This document shows positions 26,544 through 34,607 of a stretch of DNA of 59,517 bases, in pieces (position 1 is the stretch's first letter; each line of letters begins with the position of its first letter). A program made the position numbers and the translations under genes. The DNA lies in NCBI RefSeq assembly GCF_014650035.1, contig NZ_BMUE01000026.1, positions 1 through 59,517 of the forward strand, read 5' to 3'. A model generated the notes under the pieces. It was given only the letters and a program-made list of their open reading frames with translations. It did no database searches and was not told where the DNA came from. Source of the DNA: Streptomyces lucensis JCM 4490. GTDB lineage: Bacteria > Actinomycetota > Actinomycetes > Streptomycetales > Streptomycetaceae.

Positions 26544-26573
26544 ACTCTAACTCCGTGATCGATGATCGATCAA
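26544..26573 (-). promoter_or_regulatory. aceE promoter with overlapping 17-bp operator
   Basis: Read toward aceE, TTGATC (26568-26573) and TAGAGT (26544-26549) are separated by 18 bp, a good vegetative promoter. The perfect palindrome TGATCGAT-g-ATCGATCA (26556-26572) covers the -35 and half the spacer, the position of a repressor operator. The adjacent GntR-family gene is the obvious candidate regulator (inference). Confidence 0.6.
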
Positions 26574-26591
26574 AGGGTGGAAGGGGAAAAC

Positions 26592-26607
26592 TTCTCGATA
26601 TCGAGAA
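26592..26607 (-). promoter_or_regulatory. Second 16-bp palindrome upstream of the aceE promoter
   Basis: TTCTCGATATCGAGAA is a perfect palindrome centred about 35 bp upstream of the first operator centre and just upstream of the -35. Its sequence differs from the first, which suggests a second regulator or an activator site. Confidence 0.55.
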
Positions 26608-26706
26608 AGTCGGCACGCGGTGCCTTTGAGGGGGGCACCGAGTGTCGTGATCTGCGGGAGTTCTCGCAGGTGGGACGGCGCATGAGCGGGGGTGCGCTCG
26701 ACTGCG

Positions 26707-27330
26707 TCAGGGGCGCGGGGCGCAGCCCAGGACGTGCGCCTTCACCAGCTCGGCGATCCGCGGATCGCGGCGCTTGAACGCCTGCACGAGTTCCTCGTGC
26801 TCCTCCGCGTACGACTGCTGCACCGTGCCCAGCCAGCGGATGGACAGCGCCGTGAACACCTCGATGCCCAGGCCCTCCCAGGTGTGCAGCAGCACCGAGT
26901 TGTCCGCCGCCCGGACCAGTTCGCGGTGGAAGCCGACCGTGTGGCGTACCTGGGCGGTGCCGTCGGCCGCGCGGTCCGCCTCGTACAGGGCGAGGACGTG
27001 CGGTTCCAGTGCCGAGCAGTCACCGGCGAGGCGGTCGGCCGCCAGCTCCGCCGCGATGGCCTCCAGACCGGCGCGTACGGGGTAGCTCTCCTCCAGGTCG
27101 GCCGCGGTCAGATTCCGCACCCGCACGCCCTTGTTGGGGGCCGACTCGATCAGGCGCAGGGACTCCAGCTCGCGCAGGGCCTCGCGGACCGGCGTCTGGC
27201 TGACCTCCAGCTCGGTGGCGATCCGGCGCTCCACGATCCGCTCGCCCGGCTGCCAGCGCCCGCTGACGATCCCCTCCACGATGTGCTCGCGGATCTGCTC
27301 GCGCAGCGAGTGGACGACGGGCGCGGTCAT
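26707..27330 (-). CDS. GntR-family transcriptional regulator (FadR/FCD subfamily)
   Basis: A 207-aa protein. The N-terminal winged helix (about 1-70) contains PGERIVERRIATELEVSQTPVREALREL in the recognition region (landmarks VSQTPVREALREL). The C-terminal all-helical FCD domain has the metal-ligand pattern Asp near residue 90 and His residues (HTVGFHRELVR) that bind organic-acid ligands in relatives. ATG 27330 follows GGGAGGAG. It lies directly upstream of aceE on the same strand, separated by 271 bp with palindromic sites, so control of pyruvate dehydrogenase in response to a carboxylate is plausible but unproven. Confidence 0.88.
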   Translation of the reverse strand: MTAPVVHSLREQIREHIVEGIVSGRWQPGERIVERRIATELEVSQTPVREALRELESLRLIESAPNKGVRVRNLTAADLEESYPVRAGLEAIAAELAADRLAGDCSALEPHVLALYEADRAADGTAQVRHTVGFHRELVRAADNSVLLHTWEGLGIEVFTALSIRWLGTVQQSYAEEHEELVQAFKRRDPRIAELVKAHVLGCAPRP

Positions 27331-27455
27331 GGGGGCTCCTCCCAGGGGCTGACGTTTAGACAATACGGCGGGTTCGCTCCGCGGGTAGGGCGCGTGGGGG
27401 TGCTTCTGCGCAGGTGAGACGAGCCTTACACGGCGGGCGCCCCGACAAACGCGAA

Positions 27456-27485
27456 CACCCCGCCCGGAAAGCTCCGGACGGGGTG
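27456..27485 (-). terminator. Terminator downstream of sucB
   Basis: Thirteen-bp arms with one mismatch (27456-27468 and 27473-27485) and loop aagc follow the sucB stop by 27 bp, ending the lpdA-sucB transcript. Confidence 0.75.
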
Positions 27486-27511
27486 CCCTGCGGCCGTGGG
27501 GCTCGCGTGGC

Positions 27512-29302
27512 CTACAGGCCCAGCTCGACCTCGAACTCGCCGGCCTCCAGGATGGCCTTGACCGCCGTCAGGTAACGGGCCGCGTCGGCGCCGTCCACCA
27601 GGCGGTGGTCGTAGGAGAGGGTCAGGTAGGTCATGTCGCGGACGCCGATGACCGTGCCCTCCTCGGTCTCGATGACGGCCGGACGCTTGACCGTGGCACC
27701 GATGCCGAGGATCGCGACCTGGCCCGGCGGCACGATGATCGTGTCGAACAGCGCGCCGCGCGAACCGGTGTTGGAGATGGTGAAGGTCGCGCCGGACAGC
27801 TCGTCCGGGGTGATCTTGTTGGCGCGGACCTTGCCGGCCAGCTCCGCCGTGGCCTTGGCGATGCCCGCGATGTTGAGGTCGCCGGCGTGCTTGATGACCG
27901 GGGTCATCAGGCCCTTCTCGGAGTCCACCGCGATTCCGACGTTCTCGGAGTCGAAGTAGGTGATCGTGCCCTCGGCCTCGTTGATCCTGGCGTTGATGAC
28001 CGGGTGGGCCTTCAGCGCCTGGGCCGCCGCCTTGACGAAGAACGGCATCGGAGAGAGCTTGACGCCCTCGCGCGCGGCGAACGAGTCCTTCGCCTGGGCG
28101 CGCAGCCGCATCAGGCGGGTGACGTCGACCTCGACGACCGACGACAGCTGGGCCTGCTCGTGCAGCGCCTTGACCATGTTGTCGCCGATGACCTTGCGGA
28201 TGCGCGGCATCTTGACGGTCTGGCCGCGCAGCGGGGAGGCCTCCAGCGCCGGGGCCTTCTTGGCGGCGGCCGGGGCGGCGGCGGGGGCCGGGGCAGCGGC
28301 CTTCGCGGCCTCGGCGGCGGCGAGGACGTCCTGCTTGCGGATGCGGCCGCCGACGCCGGTGCCCTTGACGGTGGCCAGGTCGACGCCGTTCTCGGCGGCG
28401 AGCTTGCGCACCAGCGGGGTGACGTACGCGCCCTCGTCCGTCGCCTGGGTGGCGGTCGGGGAGGTCGGGGCGGTGGCCGGGGTGACCGGGGCCGGGGCGG
28501 GCGCCGGAGCGGCCGGCACCGGCTCGGGGGCCGGCGTCGTCACCTGCTGCGGAGCCGGGGCCGTCGGCGCCTGCGGGGCGGCCGGAGCGGGCGCGGCCGG
28601 AGCGGCCGGGGCCGCGGGAGCCGGGGCGGCCGGAGCCGGGGCGGCGGCGGGGGCCGGGGCGGCCGGAGCCGGAGCGGCGGCCGGGGCGGCACCCGGGGCG
28701 CCGATGACGGCGAGCTTCGCGCCGACCTCGGCGGTCTCGTCCTCGTTCACCACGATCTCCAGCAGCACGCCGGAGGCGGGCGCCGGGATCTCGGTGTCGA
28801 CCTTGTCCGTGGAGACCTCGAGCAGCGGCTCGTCGGCCTCGACGGAGTCGCCCACCGACTTCAGCCAGCGGGTGACGGTGCCCTCGGTGACGGACTCGCC
28901 GAGCGCGGGCAGGACCACGTCGGTGCCCTCGGCACCGCCGGCCGGGGCGGCGGGGGCCTCGGGAGCCGGGGCCTCGGCCACCGGGGCCGCGGGAGCCTCG
29001 GCGGGAGCCGGGGCGGCGGGAGCCTCGGCGGCGGCCGGGGCCGGGGCGGCGGCGGGCGCGCCCGTGCCGTCGTCGATGACGGCCAGCTCGGCGCCGACCT
29101 CGACGGTCTCGTCCTCGGCGACCTTGATGGAGGACAGGACGCCGGCGGCGGGCGAGGGGATCTCGGTGTCGACCTTGTCGGTCGACACCTCGAGCAGCGG
29201 CTCGTCGGCCTCGACGCGTTCACCCTCGGCCTTCAGCCAGCGGGTGACGGTGCCCTCGGTGACGCTCTCACCGAGCGCCGGAAGGGTTACGGAAACCGGC
29301 AT
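27512..29302 (-). CDS. sucB: Dihydrolipoamide acyltransferase (E2) with two lipoyl domains, SucB-type
   Basis: A 596-aa E2. Lipoyl domain 1 (1-76, Lys43 in STDKVDT) and lipoyl domain 2 (128-204, Lys167) are followed by a very long Ala-Pro linker, an E3-binding domain (about 303-339, VTPLVRKLAAENG) and the catalytic core with His566-x3-Asp570 in YDHRLVDG. By sequence it is named a succinyltransferase. In actinobacteria the 2-oxoglutarate enzyme carries its own E2 domain, so this protein probably serves mainly AceE as the acetyltransferase core (known for relatives, inferred here). It lies 62 bp after lpdA in the same direction. Its lipoyl groups depend on LipA and LipB, encoded nearby. Confidence 0.96.
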   Translation of the reverse strand: MPVSVTLPALGESVTEGTVTRWLKAEGERVEADEPLLEVSTDKVDTEIPSPAAGVLSSIKVAEDETVEVGAELAVIDDGTGAPAAAPAPAAAEAPAAPAPAEAPAAPVAEAPAPEAPAAPAGGAEGTDVVLPALGESVTEGTVTRWLKSVGDSVEADEPLLEVSTDKVDTEIPAPASGVLLEIVVNEDETAEVGAKLAVIGAPGAAPAAAPAPAAPAPAAAPAPAAPAPAAPAAPAAPAPAAPQAPTAPAPQQVTTPAPEPVPAAPAPAPAPVTPATAPTSPTATQATDEGAYVTPLVRKLAAENGVDLATVKGTGVGGRIRKQDVLAAAEAAKAAAPAPAAAPAAAKKAPALEASPLRGQTVKMPRIRKVIGDNMVKALHEQAQLSSVVEVDVTRLMRLRAQAKDSFAAREGVKLSPMPFFVKAAAQALKAHPVINARINEAEGTITYFDSENVGIAVDSEKGLMTPVIKHAGDLNIAGIAKATAELAGKVRANKITPDELSGATFTISNTGSRGALFDTIIVPPGQVAILGIGATVKRPAVIETEEGTVIGVRDMTYLTLSYDHRLVDGADAARYLTAVKAILEAGEFEVELGL

Positions 29303-29364
29303 GGTTTCGGTTGCTCCTAACGAATTGCGGAAAGTCTGTGTCGTCGCGCCCGTTGACCGGAGGC

Positions 29365-30753
29365 TCAGTCGTGGGAGTGCAGCGGCTTGCCGGCGAGTGC
29401 CAGGTGCGCCTCGCCCATCGCCTCGTTCTGCGTCGGGTGGGCGTGGATGAGCTGGGCGACCTCGGCCGGCAGCGCCTCCCAGTTGTAGATCAGCTGAGCC
29501 TCGCCGACCTGCTCACCCATACGGTCGCCGACCATGTGGACGCCGACCACGGCACCGTCCTTCACCTGGACGAGCTTGATCTCGCCCGCGGTGTTGAGGA
29601 TCTTGCTCTTTCCGTTGCCCGCCAGGTTGTACTTCAGGGCGACGACCTTGTCCGCGCCGTAGATCTCCTTGGCCTTGGCCTCGGTGATGCCGACGGAGGC
29701 GACCTCCGGGTGGCAGTACGTCACCCGCGGGACACCGTCGTAGTCGATCGGGACGGTCTTCAGACCGGCCAGACGCTCCGCCACCAGGATGCCCTCGGCG
29801 AAGCCGACGTGCGCGAGCTGGAGCGTCGGGACGAGGTCACCGACGGCGGAGATGGTCGGGACGTTGGTCCGCATGTACTCGTCGACCAGGACGTAGCCAC
29901 GGTCCATGGCGACACCCTGCTCCTCGTAGCCCAGGCCCTGGGAGACCGGGCCGCGGCCGACGGCGACGAGGAGGACCTCGGCCTCGAACTCCTTGCCGTC
30001 GGCGAGGGTGACCTTGACGCCGTCCTGGGTGTACTCGGCCTTCTGGAAGAAGGTCCCGAGGTTGAACTTGATGCCGCGCTTGCGGAACGCGCGCTCGAGC
30101 AGCTTCGAGCTGTTCTCGTCCTCGACGGGGACGAGGTGCTTCAGGCCCTCGATGACGGTGACGTCCGAGCCGAAGGACTTCCACGCCGAGGCGAACTCGA
30201 CGCCGATGACACCGCCGCCCAGGATGATCGCGGACTTCGGCACGCGGTCCAGGACGAGGGCGTGGTCGGAGGAGATGATGCGGTTGCCGTCGATCTCCAG
30301 GCCCGGCAGCGACTTCGGCACGGAGCCGGTCGCCAGCAGCACGTGGCGGCCCTGGATGCGCCGGCCGTCGACGTCGACGGAGGTCGGGGAGGACAGACGG
30401 CCCTCACCCTCGATGTAGGTCACCTTGCGGGACGCGATCAGGCCCTGCAGACCCTTGTACAGGCCGGCGATGACGCCGTCCTTGTACTTGTGGACGGCCG
30501 GGACGTCGATGCCCTCGAAGGTGGCCTTGACGCCGAACTGCTCGCTCTCGCGGGCCTGGTCGGCGATCTCGCCCGCGTGGAGCAGGGCCTTGGTGGGGAT
30601 GCAGCCCCGGTGCAGGCAGGTGCCGCCGACCTTGTCCTTCTCGATCAGGGCGACGTCCAGGCCCAGCTGCGCTCCGCGCAGGGCCGCGGCGTAACCACCG
30701 CTACCACCGCCGAGGATCACTAGGTCGAAAACGGTGCTGGCGTCGTTCGCCAC
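29365..30753 (-). CDS. lpdA: Dihydrolipoyl dehydrogenase (E3)
   Basis: A 462-aa flavoprotein that reoxidises the lipoyl groups of 2-oxo-acid dehydrogenases with NAD+. The FAD motif LVILGGGSGGYAAALRG starts at 11. The redox disulfide is Cys46/Cys51 in GGTCLHRGCIPTKA. The NAD motif is SAIILGGGVIGVEFAS, and the C-terminal catalytic dyad lies in HAHPTQNEAMGEA. GTG 30753 follows GGAGGACG and gives the standard length; the longer frame upstream is unrelated. It is the first gene of a probable lpdA-sucB operon, after the pepA terminator. Confidence 0.97.
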   Translation of the reverse strand: MANDASTVFDLVILGGGSGGYAAALRGAQLGLDVALIEKDKVGGTCLHRGCIPTKALLHAGEIADQARESEQFGVKATFEGIDVPAVHKYKDGVIAGLYKGLQGLIASRKVTYIEGEGRLSSPTSVDVDGRRIQGRHVLLATGSVPKSLPGLEIDGNRIISSDHALVLDRVPKSAIILGGGVIGVEFASAWKSFGSDVTVIEGLKHLVPVEDENSSKLLERAFRKRGIKFNLGTFFQKAEYTQDGVKVTLADGKEFEAEVLLVAVGRGPVSQGLGYEEQGVAMDRGYVLVDEYMRTNVPTISAVGDLVPTLQLAHVGFAEGILVAERLAGLKTVPIDYDGVPRVTYCHPEVASVGITEAKAKEIYGADKVVALKYNLAGNGKSKILNTAGEIKLVQVKDGAVVGVHMVGDRMGEQVGEAQLIYNWEALPAEVAQLIHAHPTQNEAMGEAHLALAGKPLHSHD

Positions 30754-30957
30754 GTCACGTCCTCCATGCATGTGCGCCTTGCGCCGGTCTCCGATGACCG
30801 ACGGGCGGCTGGTGTCCGGCCGCTTGATGCTTCGGCCCTTCGGTGGGGGCCCTGTCCTGCCGGGCTCCATCTTTGCACTTGTTCGAGGCGGACGAGACGC
30901 CGGGCCTGAGTGTGAGACACCCCACGTACCCCCGAAAACGAAGGCTCCCATGAGCAA

Positions 30958-30997
30958 GGGGGCGTGGGGAGCTGCGCGAACAGCTCCCCACGCCCCC
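30958..30997 (-). terminator. Terminator downstream of pepA
   Basis: A perfect 17-bp stem (30958-30974 and 30981-30997) with a 6-nt loop cgcgaa follows the pepA stop. Its left arm (GGGGGCGTGGGGAGCTGCGC) resembles a common Streptomyces intergenic repeat. Confidence 0.85.
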
Positions 30998-31036
30998 GAA
31001 GCGCCGTACGCCGGACGGACCGGGTGCTCCGGCGAC

Positions 31037-32602
31037 TCAGCCCAGGTCGCCCTCGGCGGTCAGCTCGGCCAGCCGTACCAGCGTGCGCACGGCCGTACCG
31101 GTACCACCCTTGGGCGTGTATCCGAACGGGCCGCCCTCGTTGAACGCCGGGCCCGCGATGTCCAGGTGCGCCCAGGTGATGCCCTCGCCCACGAACTCGC
31201 GGAGGAAGAGGCCGGCGACCAGCCCGCCGCCCATCCGCTCGCCCATGTTCGCCATGTCGGCGACCTGGGACTCCATGCCCTTGAGCAGGTGCTCCGGCAG
31301 CGGCATCGGCCACGCCGGCTCACCGACCTCCTCCGCGGCCTCGTGCAGCGCGGAACGGAACGCGTCGTCGTTGGCCATGACGCCGAACGTCCGGCTGCCC
31401 AGCGCCAGCATCATCGCGCCGGTCAGCGTGGCCACGTCCACGATCGCGTCGGGGCCCTCCAGCGAGGCCGCCCACAGCGCGTCGGCGAGGACCAGCCGGC
31501 CCTCGGCGTCGGTGTTGAGCACCTCGACGGTCTTGCCGCTGTACATGCGCAGCACGTCACCCGGGCGCACGGCGGAACCGGAGGGCATGTTCTCGGCCAG
31601 CGCCAGCCAGCCGGTGACGTCGACCTCCAGGCCGAGCCGGGCGGCGGCGACGACGGCCGCGAAGACGGCGGCGGCACCGGCCATGTCGCACTTCATCGTC
31701 TCGTTGTGACCGGCCGGCTTCAGCGAGATGCCGCCCGAGTCGTACGTGATGCCCTTGCCCACGTACGCCAGGTGCTTCTCCGCCTTGGGGTGCTTGTACG
31801 ACAGCTTCACCAGCCGCGGGGCCGCGGCGGAGCCGCCGCCCACGCCGAGGATGCCGCCGTAGCCGCCCTTGGTCAGGGCCCGCTCGTCGAGCACCTGCAC
31901 CTTGATGCCGTGCTCCTTGGCCGCGGCCTGCACGATGGCCGCGAACGCCTGGGGGGTGAGGTCGTTCGGCGGGGTGTTGACCAGGTCGCGGGCGCGGTTG
32001 AGCTCCTCGGAGACCGCGACGGCGCGGGCGACGGCGCCCTTGTGGGCGGCGTCACGCGGCTTGGCGCCGAGCAGCGCGGCCTCGCCCAGCGGCGCCTTGC
32101 CGTTCTTGCCCCGGGCGGACGCCTGGGCCGGACGGCCGTTCTCCTTGTAGGAGTCGAAGGAGTAGGCGCCGAGCAGCACGCCCTCGCCGATCGCCTCGAT
32201 GGCGCCGGGACCGTCGACGGGCAGCGCGAACGCGGCCTTCTTCGAGCCGGCGAGCGCCCGGGCGGCCACGCCGGCGGCCTTGCGCAGCGCCTCGGCGTCG
32301 TAGCCGGCGTCGGCGTCCTCGGCGTCCTCGGTGTTATCGGCGCCGGGCTCCGCGCCCAGGCCCACCGCCACCACAAGCGGGGCCTTGAAGCCGGCCGGTG
32401 CGGGCAGCTTCGTCAGCTCGCCCTCGGCACCCGAGGCGCCGAGGGTCTCCAGGACGCCGGCCAGCCTGCCGTCGTACGCCTTGTCCACGGCTTCGGCGCC
32501 CGGGGCCACGACGGGGCCCTTGGTGCCCTTGGCGACGCCGATCACGATCGCGTCGGCCCGCAGGCCGTGCGCCGCGGCGGTGCTGAGAGTCAGAGCAGTC
32601 AC
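31037..32602 (-). CDS. pepA: Leucyl aminopeptidase, M17 family (PepA)
   Basis: A 521-aa cytoplasmic two-metal exopeptidase that removes N-terminal residues. Metal and catalytic motifs are YVGKGITYDSGGISLKP (Lys, Asp), CDMAGAAAVF and the family signature NTDAEGRLVLADAL, which contains the metal-binding Asp and Glu. The N-terminal 150 residues are the regulatory macro-like domain. GTG 32602 was chosen because residues upstream of it in the open frame (Pro/Arg/Ser-rich) are not conserved-looking; its ribosome site is weak. It lies upstream of the lpdA-sucB transcript, behind its own terminator. Confidence 0.95.
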   Translation of the reverse strand: MTALTLSTAAAHGLRADAIVIGVAKGTKGPVVAPGAEAVDKAYDGRLAGVLETLGASGAEGELTKLPAPAGFKAPLVVAVGLGAEPGADNTEDAEDADAGYDAEALRKAAGVAARALAGSKKAAFALPVDGPGAIEAIGEGVLLGAYSFDSYKENGRPAQASARGKNGKAPLGEAALLGAKPRDAAHKGAVARAVAVSEELNRARDLVNTPPNDLTPQAFAAIVQAAAKEHGIKVQVLDERALTKGGYGGILGVGGGSAAAPRLVKLSYKHPKAEKHLAYVGKGITYDSGGISLKPAGHNETMKCDMAGAAAVFAAVVAAARLGLEVDVTGWLALAENMPSGSAVRPGDVLRMYSGKTVEVLNTDAEGRLVLADALWAASLEGPDAIVDVATLTGAMMLALGSRTFGVMANDDAFRSALHEAAEEVGEPAWPMPLPEHLLKGMESQVADMANMGERMGGGLVAGLFLREFVGEGITWAHLDIAGPAFNEGGPFGYTPKGGTGTAVRTLVRLAELTAEGDLG

Positions 32603-32912
32603 GGTGGTGAAATCTCGCTTCCGATGTGAAGTTGCTGTGGCCGAATGGGGGTGGGTCGACCGGGCCCGAGAGCCGACCCTAGGTCCAGGCCTTGGGACAG
32701 ACGGCACCGGGGCCTTCACCCTGTCGGCGAACACCCGGGACGAGACTACGCGCGTACGCCCGTTCGCTCATTCCTGCGGGTGTTCACCCGTGCGTGGTCT
32801 CGCGGCCACTTCTGGCCCCTGGGCGCGGGTGACCGGGACACGTCCGCCGGGTTCCGGTGGGTCATCCGCCCACCGGTCCGCACCGTCGCGCGATCACGGC
32901 CGGCTCAGGGCC
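32603..32912. other. 310-bp non-coding stretch upstream of pepA
   Basis: No gene is supported here. It should contain the pepA promoter; TAGTCT (minus strand, around 32750) is a possible -10. The part next to 32912 is the 3' flank of the RDD gene. No strong hairpin was seen. Confidence 0.35.
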
Positions 32913-33521
32913 TCAGCCACGGGGCACGCCGCCCCAGGGCGCGGGCTCGGCCCGCCGGAAGGCTCCCTCCACCGAGGTGCCGGCCAGCCGGTCGGCGAGG
33001 GAACGGCGGCGGGGGGAGAGCACGGGCAGCGCGTTGACCAGGAACAGGGCCACCGCCCCCGCCCACACCAGCACCGACAGCAGGACGTGCCCCTCGATCA
33101 GCAGCACGCAGGCCAGGGCGTACACGGCGACGTCGGCGGCGGTGGTGACGGCGGCCCGGCGCACCGCGTGCCGGGACAGCCGCGGGGTGACGCGCAGACC
33201 GAGCAGGCCCTTGCCGAGGGTGCGGCCGAGCAGTGCGAGACAGGCCCACTGGTAGAGGAAGGTGAGGAGGACCAGCGACCCGAAGGCCTCCTCCACGTCC
33301 AGCACCACCTTGTCCCACAGGGACAGCCCGAGGGTCTCGGAGGCGCCGACGACGTCACCGCGCGAGGTCACCAGGTCCAGGCCGCCGCGCGTGGCCAGCT
33401 CCGGCACGTCGGTGACGAGCGCGCTGATCCGGTGGAAGGTGAGGACCGCGAGCAGCGAGGCCGCGGCCACCACGAGAGCGAAGTCGACCAGCCAGGCCGT
33501 GACACGGCGCACTGTCAGCAC
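32913..33521 (-). CDS. RDD-family membrane protein
   Basis: A 202-aa RDD protein, unrelated in detail to the one beside glnA. The signature VRRVTAWLVDFALVVAAAS starts at residue 4, followed by membrane helices near 10-28, 80-97, 125-140 and 145-162. TLGKGLLGLRVTPRLSRHAVRRA and RRRSLADRLAGTSVE are typical RDD motifs. GTG 33521 follows GGGGGAC. The open frame extends upstream through the structured intergenic element and is not used. Function unknown. Confidence 0.8.
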   Translation of the reverse strand: MLTVRRVTAWLVDFALVVAAASLLAVLTFHRISALVTDVPELATRGGLDLVTSRGDVVGASETLGLSLWDKVVLDVEEAFGSLVLLTFLYQWACLALLGRTLGKGLLGLRVTPRLSRHAVRRAAVTTAADVAVYALACVLLIEGHVLLSVLVWAGAVALFLVNALPVLSPRRRSLADRLAGTSVEGAFRRAEPAPWGGVPRG

Positions 33522-33590
33522 GAAAGTCCCCCGATCCCTCGTTCGCGTTACGCGCGAGGAGTCTAGCCAGGCCGTGTCCGGCCCAGGCGG

Positions 33591-33755
33591 TGTCCGCGAA
33601 GTCGCGCCTGCGCCGCGACGCCCGGCACGCACTCTCGCCGCACCGGCCGCATGCCCGAGTACGCCCCGGTACGAGGGCATCCGGCCGACACGCGGAGAGC
33701 GCCACCGGACGTCGCGACGCCCGCCCTGCGGGCGGACGACGCGACTTTGCGGACA
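33591..33755. repeat. 165-bp imperfect palindrome with 16-bp terminal inverted repeats
   Basis: TGTCCGCGAAGTCGCG (33591-33606) recurs inverted, with one mismatch, at 33740-33755. The similarity continues inward: each arm contains a GCGACG(C/T)CCGG block and then an approximate CGGCCG-ATGCCC-GTAC block. The right arm has about 16 extra bases that form their own hairpin (GCCCGC-cct-GCGGGC). The element fills most of the gap between cobS and the RDD gene. It could be a MITE-like insertion, a structured RNA, or a long terminator. Confidence 0.6.
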
Positions 33756-33761
33756 GCACGT

Positions 33762-34547
33762 CTAGCGCCCCAGGCACAGCACCACGAGGGCCGCGGTGGC
33801 CGCCGTCTCCGCCAGGGCGCCGAACACGTCCCCGGTGACCCCGCCGAAGCGGCGCGTGCAGCGGCGCAGCAGCAGGTCCGCCACGCCCACGGCGGCCACC
33901 ACCGCGAGGGCGGTGCGCGCGGCGTCGTACCCGCCCCGGCACGCGCCCGCCGCTGCCGCCGCCACGGTCACGACGAGCGTCACGCCGAGCGCCGCTGCCC
34001 GCGGCACCACCCCGGCCACCGCCGCCCCCAGCCCCTCCGGGCGGGCGGCGGGAACGCCGGTGCGCGCGGCCAGGGTGAGCGCGAGGCGGGCCGCGGCCGC
34101 CGAGACCACGGCCGCCAGCGCGCCCCGTGCCCAGGAGTCGTCGTAGAGCCGCGCCAGCGCGGCGACCTGGGCCAGCAGCACCAGGACCAGGGTGAGCACC
34201 CCGAACGGCCCGATGTCCGACTGCTTCATGATCCGCAGCGCATCCTCGGCCGGCTTGCCGCTGCCGAGCCCGTCGGCGGTGTCGGCGAGACCGTCGAGGT
34301 GCAGTCCGCGGGTCAGCGCGGCGGGCACGGCCACGGAGGCCACGGCGGCGAGCGGCGCACCGGCGCCCAGGAGGAGGAGCAGCAGCCCGAGCCCGGCCGC
34401 GCAGCCGCCGACGACCAGACCGGCGAGCGGGGCGGCCAGCATCCCGCCGCGCGCGGCCCCGCGGTCCCACCGGTGGACCCGGACGGGCAGCACGGTGAGC
34501 GTGCCGAAGGCGAAGCGGAGACCGTCGAGAGCGGAGGACGTGAGCAC
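33762..34547 (-). CDS. cobS: Adenosylcobinamide-GDP ribazoletransferase (CobS)
   Basis: A 261-aa integral membrane enzyme of late cobalamin assembly. It joins adenosylcobinamide-GDP (from CobU) to alpha-ribazole (from CobT product). The family motif RGLHLDGLADTADGLG lies near 83-98, preceded by FGTLTVLPVR at the N-terminus. About six hydrophobic helices rich in Ala/Leu/Val follow. Its partner genes cobT and cobU lie within 8 kb but are not in one operon. No cobalamin riboswitch is seen upstream. It diverges from the membrane protein at 34608. Confidence 0.95.
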   Translation of the reverse strand: MLTSSALDGLRFAFGTLTVLPVRVHRWDRGAARGGMLAAPLAGLVVGGCAAGLGLLLLLLGAGAPLAAVASVAVPAALTRGLHLDGLADTADGLGSGKPAEDALRIMKQSDIGPFGVLTLVLVLLAQVAALARLYDDSWARGALAAVVSAAAARLALTLAARTGVPAARPEGLGAAVAGVVPRAAALGVTLVVTVAAAAAGACRGGYDAARTALAVVAAVGVADLLLRRCTRRFGGVTGDVFGALAETAATAALVVLCLGR

Positions 34548-34595
34548 CGGCGCAGGTTACCCGGCGGTCGCGAGGCCCCCTCCCGGGCCTGGGGA

Positions 34596-34601
34596 TATGG
34601 T
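34596..34601 (+). promoter_or_regulatory. -10 element of a probably leaderless membrane protein gene
   Basis: TATGGT is followed by exactly 6 nt and then ATG 34608. No ribosome site fits, and an ATG 11 nt upstream is out of frame. Confidence 0.5.
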
Positions 34602-34607
34602 GCGCAT

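Noticed and set aside
23172..26558. An 1128-aa open frame antisense to aceE
   Set aside because: Its composition is an antisense artefact (long runs of Arg/Val/Gly/Leu) and it spans a terminator; aceE is certain.
32602..32734. Longer N-terminus for PepA
   Set aside because: The added 44 residues are Pro/Arg/Ser-rich and not typical of M17 peptidases; GTG 32602 gives the usual length.
33355..34470. Long frame through the cobS-RDD gap
   Set aside because: It crosses the palindromic element and overlaps cobS out of frame with Arg-rich shadow composition.
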